From IMG/VR virus record IMGVR_UViG_3300044799_000332, positions 1-23,389 of that record: DNA of 23,389 nucleotides; one strand, written 5' to 3'. The position numbers were made by a program, and so were the translations under genes. Shown here in pieces: positions 13,912 through 20,492 of the stretch. Source of the stretch: a virus. Every line of letters starts with the position of its first letter. The first letter of the stretch is position 1. The notes under the pieces were generated by a model that was given only the letters and a program-made list of their open reading frames with translations, ran no database searches and was not told the origin of the DNA.

Positions 13912-14361
13912 TCAGCGTAGATAAATCCGATAGAGCCCGCCGAGGTGCTCGATCCGGCGACCCTCGACGAATTCTGTCATGTCGAACGGCTGTTCCCGGC
14001 AGCAACCTGAGATCGCGTAAGCGACCCCGCCGACGGTGATCGTCTCCGGCGTCGTATCGGTCAGTACGGCGTCTATCCGGTCCGCCGCCGCCCGCAGGGC
14101 CGCGATCCCGCCCGCCTCGCCGAGAACCCGTACAAGATAGAGCGGCTTTGCGAAAATCCGCGTCGCGCCCGGCCCGATCGTATCAATCCCGCCCTGCCGG
14201 TGAAACGCAATGAGAGGATAGGCCGGCGTAAGGCCCGTCGCCGGATCCTTGTCCGGCGCCACCTGCCGGTAGATCCGCGCGCCGACGATCGCCGCGAGCG
14301 CCGCGTCGCCCGACAGTTTCGCGAATAAGTACGCCTCGGCGCCGACCAGCTCGTTAGCCAT
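13912..14361 (-). CDS. Tail terminator/completion protein (DUF3168-like)
   Basis: This 149-aa protein probably caps the tail tube so that it can join the head. Its layout fits the DUF3168/gpU-like group: an N-terminal helix (GAEAYLFAKLSGDAALAAIVG) and an RIYRQVAPD strand. After those come AYPLIAFHRQGG, a long helix (AALRAAADRIDAVL) and a C-terminal strand pair that ends GLYRIYLR. GGAGG lies upstream of ATG 14361. It sits between the HK97 gp10-like gene and the tube gene, where tail terminators are normally found. Confidence 0.75.
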   Translation of the reverse strand: MANELVGAEAYLFAKLSGDAALAAIVGARIYRQVAPDKDPATGLTPAYPLIAFHRQGGIDTIGPGATRIFAKPLYLVRVLGEAGGIAALRAAADRIDAVLTDTTPETITVGGVAYAISGCCREQPFDMTEFVEGRRIEHLGGLYRIYLR

Positions 14362-14378
14362 CGAAGTCGCGCCTCCGT

Positions 14379-14720
14379 CTACCCACGGCAGGCCTCCCGG
14401 ACCGCGTCCCTCATCCGCTCCTCGAATCTCGGCTTCGCCTCTTCCGCCGCCGGCATGAGGTAGGGATGAGCGGCCATCTTCGACGTCCCGAATTCCTGGT
14501 AGATCCCGTAATCGACGCCGACCCGGACGACGGCCTCCCGCTCTCCCGTCCGCTCCGACTGGATCGAGTTCCGCAGCGCGCCCGTCCGGACCGGCGCTTT
14601 CGTTTTCGCCAGGCCTTCGATCAAGGCGGCCGTCTCCTCGACGATCCCGCCGACCGCCGACCCAAGTCTCGCGGCGATCGCGGGCGTCAGGTCGAATTTC
14701 AGATCGACGGAGACCTTCAT
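14379..14720 (-). CDS. HK97 gp10-like neck/tail-joining protein
   Basis: This 113-aa protein belongs to the HK97 gp10 family of connector proteins, which act at the head-tail joint or in tail completion. The two family blocks are both present: APVRTGALRNSI (42-53), and YGIYQEFGTSKMAAHPYLMP (71-90), where the YQEFGT and HPYL signatures are unmistakable. The N-terminal part is a beta strand plus helix and the C-terminus is a charged helix. ATG 14720 overlaps the stop of the preceding 76-aa gene by four bases (ATGA), which implies coupled translation. Confidence 0.9.
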   Translation of the reverse strand: MKVSVDLKFDLTPAIAARLGSAVGGIVEETAALIEGLAKTKAPVRTGALRNSIQSERTGEREAVVRVGVDYGIYQEFGTSKMAAHPYLMPAAEEAKPRFEERMRDAVREACRG

Positions 14721-14947
14721 GACATATCCTGCGCCGGCTCGGATATCATCGAATCGAGTTGCGGATCCGCCGACTCCACCGGGGCGATCGACGTCACGAA
14801 CTCGATCAACTCCGGACGCGGATCGATGTTGATCCGCACCACCTCGCCACTTTGGAGCTGGTGGAGCACCATTCCTTCCTCGTCGATCCCCACCACGTAG
14901 CCGGCGCGCCCCGCCAGGTTGATCTGCTGCCCGATATAGAGATCCAT
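14717..14947 (-). CDS. Small connector-region protein of unknown function
   Basis: A 76-aa acidic protein I do not recognise. The N-terminal half (YIGQQINLAGRAGYVVGIDE, then VLHQLQSGEVVRINI) looks like a small five-strand SH3/KOW-type barrel. The C-terminal 30 residues are acidic and probably disordered. GAGG upstream supports ATG 14947. It lies one base after the head-closure stop and overlaps the gp10-like gene by four bases, so it belongs to the connector operon. Confidence 0.65.
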   Translation of the reverse strand: MDLYIGQQINLAGRAGYVVGIDEEGMVLHQLQSGEVVRINIDPRPELIEFVTSIAPVESADPQLDSMISEPAQDMS

Positions 14948-14948
14948 C

Positions 14949-15356
14949 CTACACCTCGCTGAAACGCGCGAGCACGGCCGTCACGGCAAGAGGGTTAGCC
15001 CGCCCGGCGTCCGTATCGATCACCTCGTAGACCCGGCCGGCGACTGAAGTCACGCCTCGGTCTACTATCGTCACCCGGTCCTGCGGGCGAACGTCCGTGC
15101 CCACGGGAAACGCGCAGCGCCAGGTGGTGATCGCCTGGAGTTCCCCGCCCCGCGCCGCCTCCTCGCCGGATAAGAACCGGTTCAGGTTGCATGCCGGCGA
15201 CGCGACCGCCGCCCACGTCTCCGTCATCCCCCCGGCGCCGTCGCTGGCGACCGTCTTTCGCGAGATCGTCCCGGTCGCGGGGAACGTCGACGCGAGGATC
15301 GCGGCGGCGTCCGCGAAGGCGCCGGACTCGATTCCCGGATCGAGCGGATCGGGCAT
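14949..15356 (-). CDS. Head closure/head-tail joining protein
   Basis: A 135-aa protein of the type that plugs the portal exit after packaging (SPP1 gp16, HK97 gp7-like). The family pattern is visible: GTISRKTVASDGAGGMTETWAAV (a strand, a D-G-x-G-G turn, then W), a middle strand with ITTWRCAFPVGTDVRPQDRVTI, then GRVYEVIDTD. The last strand ends AVLARFSEV. The start shares a base with the previous stop (TGATG at 15358-15354), so coupling replaces a ribosome site. It follows the adaptor and unknown genes and precedes gp10, the standard order. Confidence 0.75.
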   Translation of the reverse strand: MPDPLDPGIESGAFADAAAILASTFPATGTISRKTVASDGAGGMTETWAAVASPACNLNRFLSGEEAARGGELQAITTWRCAFPVGTDVRPQDRVTIVDRGVTSVAGRVYEVIDTDAGRANPLAVTAVLARFSEV

Positions 15357-15736
15357 CAGACGTTTCCGATCAGGACGACGCCGAAATCGATCGCCTCGCC
15401 CGCGTTATTCGTGACGGTCGCGCCGGTGATGTCGCCGGAGAGGGCGAAGACCCCGCCGTCCGTCCCGATCGTATGTCCTGTCGCCTCGGAATCTAATTTG
15501 ACCGTCACCGATTTCGATGCATAGATCGCGAAAAACCGGACAGTCCCAATCGAATGGAGGTTGACGGCCTCATTCGCGGCACTCGACGCGAGGGTCGCCT
15601 CATACGCTTCCAACCGCTCTCCCGTGTACGTGAATAGCGCGGGCAGGATGGCTGACAGGAGTTTTTCGACCGTCCCGTCCAATCCCACGTCATCCAGACC
15701 CAGCGTCACCCGCAGGGTTTTCGTCGTTATCGACAT
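15356..15736 (-). CDS. Unknown beta-rich connector-cluster protein
   Basis: This 126-aa protein is not recognised. The first half is helical (LDGTVEKLLSAILPALFTYTG) and the second is a beta domain with Thr/Val/Gly strands (VRFFAIYASKSVTVKLDSE, then GVFALSGDITGATVTNNAGE). The form recalls small virion proteins that pack on neck or capsid. GAGG upstream supports ATG 15736, and its TGA overlaps the next ATG. Virion location is inferred from its place between the adaptor and head-closure genes. Confidence 0.6.
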   Translation of the reverse strand: MSITTKTLRVTLGLDDVGLDGTVEKLLSAILPALFTYTGERLEAYEATLASSAANEAVNLHSIGTVRFFAIYASKSVTVKLDSEATGHTIGTDGGVFALSGDITGATVTNNAGEAIDFGVVLIGNV

Positions 15737-15754
15737 TCGATTCCTCGCCTCTCC

Positions 15755-16483
15755 TTACATCACCGCCGGGCGCAACCGGCGCAATCGCCGCCCCGCCGGC
15801 CGCTTGTGGCGCCTCATAGCCGCGCGAAACAGGTCATGCCATCCGGTGAGCGTCGGCGCCGTCGCCGCATAACGCACGGAATTATCGCCGCTCCGCACCT
15901 CGGCCACGTTTCCCGCGGGTCGCCAGGAGGCTTCGGAGGCCAGCCGTAGGGCGCATTCCGCCGCCACCGCCTCCCAGACGTCGGGCGGGATCGACCGGTC
16001 GTACCCGAAAACCCCGGTCACCTCGACGTTCCGCCGCCCGACCGGGAACACGTATTCGATGTAGACGGAGGGGAGCACGTAATCGCGGTTCGCGATCGAC
16101 TCCCTGCCGGCGTCGACGATGCCCGGTCCCAGACTTCCACGATCGAGGAGGATCCGTGTCCTCGGTTTCCCCTGCTCGCGCGCGAGCTGCGCGCCGTCCA
16201 GCGCGTAGGAGAGATCGCCGCCGTCGTCGAGGATCGCGACGCCCGAAAGCGACACCATCTCGTCGACCTCGATCTCCGGCGTTCCACTGCCGTCGTACGT
16301 CCGAACGTCGGCCGTCGCCACGAACTGCCGGCCCGTCTCCGACTCCAACTCCGCCGGCACAGCCCGGAGGGTGCGCGCGAAGACTTCCGCCGCCTCCGCG
16401 CCGGCCAACCGGAGAGTGACGTTCGCGCGCGCCAGAAGGCTCTGTACGTCGGTCTGCTCCGGCCATGCTTCGTATATCGCCAC
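15755..16483 (-). CDS. Head-tail adaptor protein (HK97 gp6/SPP1 gp15-like)
   Basis: A 242-aa protein that likely forms the ring below the portal. The start is GTG at 16483 with GAGGG about 10 bases upstream. An N-terminal helical domain (about 12-50) leads to a beta insert, with EIEVDEMVSLSGVAILDDGG and a later IEYVFPVGRRNVEVTGVFGYD. The helical end has PPDVWEAVAAECALRLASEASW. That pattern (GxxGY..PxD...A....A..L) is the usual signature of the gp6/gp15 group. The extreme C-terminus is very basic (RRHKRPAGRRLRRLR), possibly for contact with the packaged DNA. It precedes the closure and gp10 genes. Confidence 0.75.
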   Translation of the reverse strand: MAIYEAWPEQTDVQSLLARANVTLRLAGAEAAEVFARTLRAVPAELESETGRQFVATADVRTYDGSGTPEIEVDEMVSLSGVAILDDGGDLSYALDGAQLAREQGKPRTRILLDRGSLGPGIVDAGRESIANRDYVLPSVYIEYVFPVGRRNVEVTGVFGYDRSIPPDVWEAVAAECALRLASEASWRPAGNVAEVRSGDNSVRYAATAPTLTGWHDLFRAAMRRHKRPAGRRLRRLRPAVM

Positions 16484-16509
16484 GATTCAGTTTCCCTCAG
16501 CCGCCGAAA

Positions 16510-16842
16510 TCATATCATCAAGTCATCCACGTTCACCGGGCGCCTTGCGGCGCGCTCCTCCACGATCGCCGCCTCCAGGTCAGGCTTTCCATAGATGTCC
16601 ACCAGCGCGATCTCCTTCTTGTCCTTCGCCGGCCCGATCGCTCCCAGCAATCCCATCAGCTTCGCCGCCGTCCCAAGCTTCATCGTCCAGCCGCAAACCG
16701 CGTCCGTCTCCTCCTCGCGCACCTGCCACGTCAGCCGGTCCGCCTCCTCGCCGGTCGCCTCCACCGCCGCCGCGTTCGCCGCGTCGCAGAGTTCCGCCGG
16801 AACGACGATCACAAACCGCTTCGTGTAGAGCGTCTTCGCCAT
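16510..16842 (-). CDS. Unknown 110-aa protein before the adaptor
   Basis: I do not recognise this protein. It begins with a strand (YTKRFVIVVP), then a helix with ELCDAANAAAVEATG, then strands (LTWQVREEE...VCGWTMKL). It contains a helical LGTAAKLMGLLGAIGPAKDKKE segment and an acidic C-terminus (VNVDDLMI). There is no signal or membrane segment. GGAGG five bases before ATG 16842 supports the start. It is the first gene after the long inverted repeat at 16870-17015, which would fold in the RNA upstream of its ribosome site. Confidence 0.6.
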   Translation of the reverse strand: MAKTLYTKRFVIVVPAELCDAANAAAVEATGEEADRLTWQVREEETDAVCGWTMKLGTAAKLMGLLGAIGPAKDKKEIALVDIYGKPDLEAAIVEERAARRPVNVDDLMI

Positions 16843-16869
16843 CTTAACCTCCGTGGGTCGTGCGTTCGC

Positions 16870-17015
16870 GCGTCCGCATGTTCGTAGGTCGTGCGTTCGT
16901 GCGTTCGTGCGTTCGTGAAAACCCCGTCTATCTCGATCACGTCCCGCCTTCGAAGGGGGTTACGAACGCACGACCTACGAACGCACGAACGCACGACCTA
17001 CGAACATGCGGACGC
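16870..17015. repeat. Long inverted repeat with 39-bp perfect arms
   Basis: Arms 16870-16908 and 16977-17015 are perfect reverse complements. Pairing continues imperfectly inward (AAAACCCC near 16918 with GGGGGTT near 16955) and outward, so the whole gap folds. The arms contain tandem copies of an 8-bp unit (GTGCGTTC, up to three in a row). It fills almost the whole gap between two late genes (17021 stop and 16842 start). There is no U-run on the transcript, so it is not a standard terminator. Confidence 0.9.
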
Positions 17016-17020
17016 ACGAC

Positions 17021-17710
17021 TTATACCGTCCCGAGCTTCATCGTCACGCCGGCCGCCGTATAGGTTCCCGCCCCGCGCGAGCGCAAGGCCATGAACAGGC
17101 TCGTCGCGTTCGGTTTCATCGGCAGCCCGATGTTTTTGATGACGGCGATCCGGTTGCCGCCGAGGTCGTTATAGTCGGCCGCGGCGACCGGGATATATCC
17201 CAGGCAATTAGCCATATCCGCGTCCGAGACGTTCCAGGCCGCGTTCACCGCCGGCAGCGTCGCCGTTCGGTCAAAGAAGAAAACCTCGAACGCGATCCCC
17301 TGGTCGTCTTCATCGTTGACCACCAGCGAGTTGAGGATGCACGTTTCCCCCGCCGCCCGCACGAAATTCGCGATTTCCACGATGGCGCACATCGAATCGC
17401 CGTCCGCATAGATGCTCGTATCCAACGTCGGGATCACCGAAAACACATTCGGTCCGTTGGTGCTTTTATCCAGCAAAACGACCAGCCGGCCGTTCAGATC
17501 GAGCCAGCCATCGACGCGATCGGCCGCCGACACGGCGGTTGGAATAGTCGTGGTCGCAGAAGCCTTGCCTCCGAGCTTGATCGGACTGCCGGAATCGGCG
17601 GCGTCATGCGCCGGGCCGCCCTGAACGGGCAGCGGATTCGCGGCGGACGTCTCGACGTAACCGGCCGCCGCCTTCAGCCAATTAAGGACGTTCAAGACCG
17701 TTCTCCTCAC
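17021..17710 (-). CDS. Virion-associated accessory protein, function unknown
   Basis: A 229-aa beta-rich protein, probably a virion protein. Its ADSGSPIKLGGKASATTTIPT motif (38-58) and the later AADRVDGWLDLNGRLVVLL recall a type of structural protein I remember from several environmental phages. It also has ILNSLVVNDEDDQGIAFEVFF. There is no signal peptide. The start is uncertain: GTG 17710 overlaps the fibre stop (GTGA) but has no ribosome site, while TTG 17695 has AGGAG seven bases upstream. It is followed by the long inverted repeat. Its neighbours are fibre and capsid genes, so it is probably displayed on the head or neck. Confidence 0.6.
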   Translation of the reverse strand: MRRTVLNVLNWLKAAAGYVETSAANPLPVQGGPAHDAADSGSPIKLGGKASATTTIPTAVSAADRVDGWLDLNGRLVVLLDKSTNGPNVFSVIPTLDTSIYADGDSMCAIVEIANFVRAAGETCILNSLVVNDEDDQGIAFEVFFFDRTATLPAVNAAWNVSDADMANCLGYIPVAAADYNDLGGNRIAVIKNIGLPMKPNATSLFMALRSRGAGTYTAAGVTMKLGTV

Positions 17711-18900
17711 TTCACGACGATAAAATTGAGTTTGTAAGTAAGCGCCGTCGTCGCAGACGGCGTTCCGTTATAGACGAACGTCGCCGTCGTCGCCGCGCTC
17801 GTCGTGAGCCACTGCTGCACCGGTCCCGTCGAGGTGCTCGACCAACTGGCGACGACGTACGGCGCCGCCCCGAACGTCCCGTCCTTGAACGTCAGTACGA
17901 TCGTCGGGCTGGCCGCCGGGGTGTCCGACGCGCTCGTGGTGATCGTGATAATCCCCCCGAGGTCCGTGCCCGTGATCGCCTTCGTCGCGTTCGAGCCCCA
18001 TCCGGCTCCGCCGCCGCCCAGCGCGATATCGCCGCTCGCCAGCGCGGTTCCGCCGCCGAGGAGCCTCTTTCCCACCAGGTTGCCCGCCGTCGCCGTCACG
18101 TTGCCCGTCGTCGCAATCACGCCGGTGCCGCCCGTCACAGTCGTCGTCGCCGCGACGGAGGCGCCCGCGGTTACCGTCGTTCCGGCCGCGACGCTCCCCA
18201 ATGTGGCCGCGATATTGCCGGCCGAGGCGGTGACGTTGCCCAGGGTCGCGACGATATTTCCCGCGTCCGCCGTCACGCCGCCCGCCGTGGCGTGAAGCCC
18301 GGTGCCCGAGGTGATCGTCGTGCCGGCGGAGACGCTTCCCGCGGTCGCGGCGATATTGCCCCCCGTCGCGGTGATGTTGCCGCCGACGGCCGTAAAGTCG
18401 ACCGTGCCGATCAACGTCATGGCCGTCGTCGAGAGAGTCGCGCGAGCCGTCCCGCCCGCCGTGAGGCCGAGCGTATCCGCCGCGCTCCAGTAGATTCCTG
18501 TATTCGTATCGGTCGTGTTGGCGATTGACGGCGCCGCCGCCGTGCCGTCCGCGAAGGTCGTCACTCCCGGAGAAAAACTCGTCGCCGTGACTACGCCGGT
18601 GTAGGTGACCTTGAATTTCGAGGTTCCGTTCACCATCAGGTTAATAAAGTCACCCGCGAATCCCGTCGCCGGGTTCGCCCCTATGTACGTCCCGTACGCG
18701 CTGCCCCCGGTGAGGGCCACCCGGCCCATCCGGAGGAGCGCCTTCGTGGCGCCGGCCTGCGGGGTCATGTAGAGCTGGACCGGCCCGCGCGCGATCAATT
18801 CGTCCCGGATCTCCGTCGCCGCGGCGGACGGACCGAGAGGCCACGCCAGGCCGATCATCAACGCTAACGCGACACCGGCCACCGATTTTCTAACGATCAT
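17707..18900 (-). CDS. Secreted-type repeat fibre in the head gene region
   Basis: A 397-aa fibre-like protein. ATG 18900 is chosen because GGAGG lies eight bases upstream; an in-frame start at 18942 lies inside an upstream hairpin. Residues 1-28 form a clear Sec signal (basic MIVRKS, hydrophobic VAGVALALMIGLAW, then SAAA). Residues 125-165 (NTTDTNTGIYWSAADTLGLT) match the knob-to-shaft region of many phage fibres. Residues 173-275 are a 7-residue-period beta repeat of GNITAT/GNIAAT form, a likely triple-beta shaft. The C-terminus (305-397) is a beta domain with ITITTSASDTP and WSSTSTGPVQQW. Its place next to capsid genes, far from the tail tip, suggests a head or neck fibre; a surface-exported protein is also possible. 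Confidence 0.75.
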   Translation of the reverse strand: MIVRKSVAGVALALMIGLAWPLGPSAAATEIRDELIARGPVQLYMTPQAGATKALLRMGRVALTGGSAYGTYIGANPATGFAGDFINLMVNGTSKFKVTYTGVVTATSFSPGVTTFADGTAAAPSIANTTDTNTGIYWSAADTLGLTAGGTARATLSTTAMTLIGTVDFTAVGGNITATGGNIAATAGSVSAGTTITSGTGLHATAGGVTADAGNIVATLGNVTASAGNIAATLGSVAAGTTVTAGASVAATTTVTGGTGVIATTGNVTATAGNLVGKRLLGGGTALASGDIALGGGGAGWGSNATKAITGTDLGGIITITTSASDTPAASPTIVLTFKDGTFGAAPYVVASWSSTSTGPVQQWLTTSAATTATFVYNGTPSATTALTYKLNFIVVK

Positions 18901-18916
18901 GATCTGATCCTCCAGA

Positions 18917-18949
18917 GCATAGGGTGTTCCCAACGGACACACCCTATGC
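18917..18949. other. Hairpin in the leader of the repeat fibre gene
   Basis: GCATAGGGTGT (18917-18927) and ACACCCTATGC (18939-18949) are perfect 11-bp arms with an 11-nt loop. In the late RNA it sits just upstream of the fibre ribosome site (GGAGG near 18911). Next to it, TATTCC-CGC-GGAATA and two CCGCGG palindromes lie at 18956-18976. No U-run follows, so it may act in translation control or RNA processing. Confidence 0.6.
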
Positions 18950-18980
18950 CCCGATTATTCCCGCGGAATACCGCGGACCC

Positions 18981-19124
18981 TGTAGACGCGAGGCGCGACT
19001 TACCTGTAGACGCGAGGCGCGACTTACCTGTAGACGCGAGGCGCGACTTACCTGTAGACGCGAGGCGCGACTTACCTGTAGACGCGAGGCGCGACTTACC
19101 TGTAGACGCGAGGCGCGACTTACC
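18981..19124. repeat. Six perfect tandem copies of a 24-bp repeat
   Basis: The unit TGTAGACGCGAGGCGCGACT plus TACC is present six times without a single mismatch (18981, 19005, 19029, 19053, 19077, 19101). The array ends one base before the stop of the 265-aa gene. Each unit contains a short palindrome (GCGAGGCGCG-like), so the RNA could fold into a row of small hairpins. Perfect identity points to recent expansion or ongoing slippage. Confidence 0.95.
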
Positions 19125-19125
19125 G

Positions 19126-19923
19126 CTACTGCAAGCCGCAATCGAATAGGGAAAGCTCCACCGTGCCCGCGACGTCGGTCCCGTGGAGGAAGAAGATGAA
19201 CGGCATGACCGTGTCGCCGGTATCGAACTTGTAGGCGGTCACCACCGTCGGCGCTGCGTCGTTGATCTTGTACGTGACGTTGCCATCGACGTCGACGAAG
19301 ACCGAAAACTTCTTCTTCGCCGCGTCCGCCCAGGTGTTCGTCGTGTTGGTCTGGATGGTCGCCACATTGTTCAGCGCCGTTTCAAGGTAGATCGTCGCCG
19401 GATCCGAGCCTGCGCCCCCGCCCGCATAGGCGCCGATGCACGCGAAATCGGTGTAATCGTTATAGTCCCCGGCGCGCGCGGCCAACTTCCGGAATCCGAC
19501 GTGGAACGGGTCGGCTCCCGAGGCGTCCGCGATCGTCGCTTCGACGTGAAGGTAGAATGCGTCGGTCCCGACGACGAACGCGAGAGGATTCCGGGCTGTG
19601 ATTCCCGTATCGATCTCCAGGCCGTCGTTATTGGTCTGGTCCATCCCGATGTCGAGGCCGACATCGGTCTCCGCCGGCCCTAGAATGGTTTGCGTGCCCT
19701 TGATCGCCGTTTTGAACCCCGCGCCGGGGTAGGCGCCCAGGGACGGGACGTGCAGAACGTTGACGGTGTTCGCGCTGCCGACCGCCGCCCCCGCGCCGGC
19801 CAGCGCGACGTGGATCGGCGTCTGCCGGAATTCGGTATAGAGATGTCGTTTGTCGAGTGGGATCCTGCCGGTTCCGACCATGACGGCGGCGCCGGTCCGG
19901 GTCCCGATGACGGGGTTTTCCAT
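19126..19923 (-). CDS. Accessory virion protein with a lectin-like domain
   Basis: This 265-aa protein is beta-rich with no signal or membrane segment. Features resemble the jelly-roll/ConA-like folds of phage structural proteins: FKTAIKGTQTILGPAETDV, DPFHVGFRKLA, and KKKFSVFVDVDGNVTYKINDAAP near the C-terminus, then the strands TVMPFIFFLHGTD and GTVELSLFDCGLQ. AAGGA upstream supports ATG 19923. It is the second gene after the major capsid gene, so it may be a head decoration or head fibre. The stop is directly followed by the 24-bp tandem array. A function cannot be read from sequence alone. Confidence 0.6.
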   Translation of the reverse strand: MENPVIGTRTGAAVMVGTGRIPLDKRHLYTEFRQTPIHVALAGAGAAVGSANTVNVLHVPSLGAYPGAGFKTAIKGTQTILGPAETDVGLDIGMDQTNNDGLEIDTGITARNPLAFVVGTDAFYLHVEATIADASGADPFHVGFRKLAARAGDYNDYTDFACIGAYAGGGAGSDPATIYLETALNNVATIQTNTTNTWADAAKKKFSVFVDVDGNVTYKINDAAPTVVTAYKFDTGDTVMPFIFFLHGTDVAGTVELSLFDCGLQ

Positions 19924-19960
19924 GAGTTAAATTCCTTTCGATCCGCCAGGCGCCGCCGGG

Positions 19961-20000
19961 CGCGAGAACCCTCACTTGGTCGCGAGAACCCTCACTTGGG
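19961..20000. repeat. 20-bp tandem duplication at a gene end
   Basis: Bases 19961-19980 and 19981-20000 are nearly identical (CGCGAGAACCCTCACTTGG plus one variable base). The second copy includes the stop of the 148-aa gene (19992-19994), so the first repeats the last codon and stop just downstream. It looks like a recent slippage duplication. Confidence 0.85.
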
Positions 20001-20438
20001 CGGCGGAGGCGGCGCATCCATGAGAACGTTCTTGTCCGACTTCCCTTTGCCGGCGGCGCTCTTCTCTCCTCTGCCGGCGGCGCTCTTCTCTCCTCGCCCT
20101 TTGCTTGTCAGCGTGCGAACGCCTTCCTTCTCCGCCTTCCATGCGGCGAGATCATTGGCCGCCTGAGCCGCGAGCGCGTCCCCGAAGGGATCGCCCGTCA
20201 ACGGCGCCGCCGGCTCCGCGCGCTTCGGCTCCGCGCGCTTCAGCGCCGACGTCATCGCGAGGTACGTCTCGTCGGTGACTTCGCGGAAGCCGCGCCGCGC
20301 GAGGAATTGCGCGCCCACTTCCGGGCTCACCTCCGCGATGCCGACGTGGAGGCCGGTCCGCCGGTCGAGCACGCGCTCGAACTGGACGCGCGTCCGCAGG
20401 TCGTAAAAGTGGTCGTAATTCTCGATCCGAATTCGCAT
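19992..20438 (-). CDS. Unknown 148-aa protein downstream of the major capsid gene
   Basis: I do not recognise this protein. Residues 1-60 form a compact alpha/beta segment (MRIRIENYDHFYDLRTRVQF, then GLHVGIAEVSPEVGAQFLA). The rest is low complexity: KRAEP twice (67-76), an Ala-rich helix, GRGEKSAAG as a duplicated block (114-129), and a Pro-rich end. The DNA behind those blocks is duplicated too (about 20050-20095). GGAG eight bases before ATG 20438 supports the start. Short genes after the capsid gene often encode head proteins or minor connectors, but nothing specific is visible here. Confidence 0.6.
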   Translation of the reverse strand: MRIRIENYDHFYDLRTRVQFERVLDRRTGLHVGIAEVSPEVGAQFLARRGFREVTDETYLAMTSALKRAEPKRAEPAAPLTGDPFGDALAAQAANDLAAWKAEKEGVRTLTSKGRGEKSAAGRGEKSAAGKGKSDKNVLMDAPPPPPK

Positions 20439-20449
20439 GAGCGGTCTCC

Positions 20450-20483
20450 GGGCGGACGTCGGATTGGCGTCGGACGTCCGCCC
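20450..20483. other. Hairpin between the major capsid gene and the next gene
   Basis: GGGCGGACGTC (20450-20460) and GACGTCCGCCC (20473-20483) are perfect 11-bp arms with a 12-nt loop. The hairpin fills most of the gap between the capsid stop (20493) and the following start (20438). No U-run follows on the transcript. It could shield capsid mRNA or set the downstream expression level. Confidence 0.7.
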
Positions 20484-20492
20484 GCGGGTAGT

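Noticed and set aside
16870-17015. Inverted repeat as an insertion-sequence remnant
   Set aside because: The 68 bases between the arms encode nothing, no target duplication was seen, and internal tandem units explain the structure better.
18981-19124. Tandem array as a CRISPR
   Set aside because: The copies are contiguous with no spacers and no cas gene is near, so it is a simple tandem repeat.
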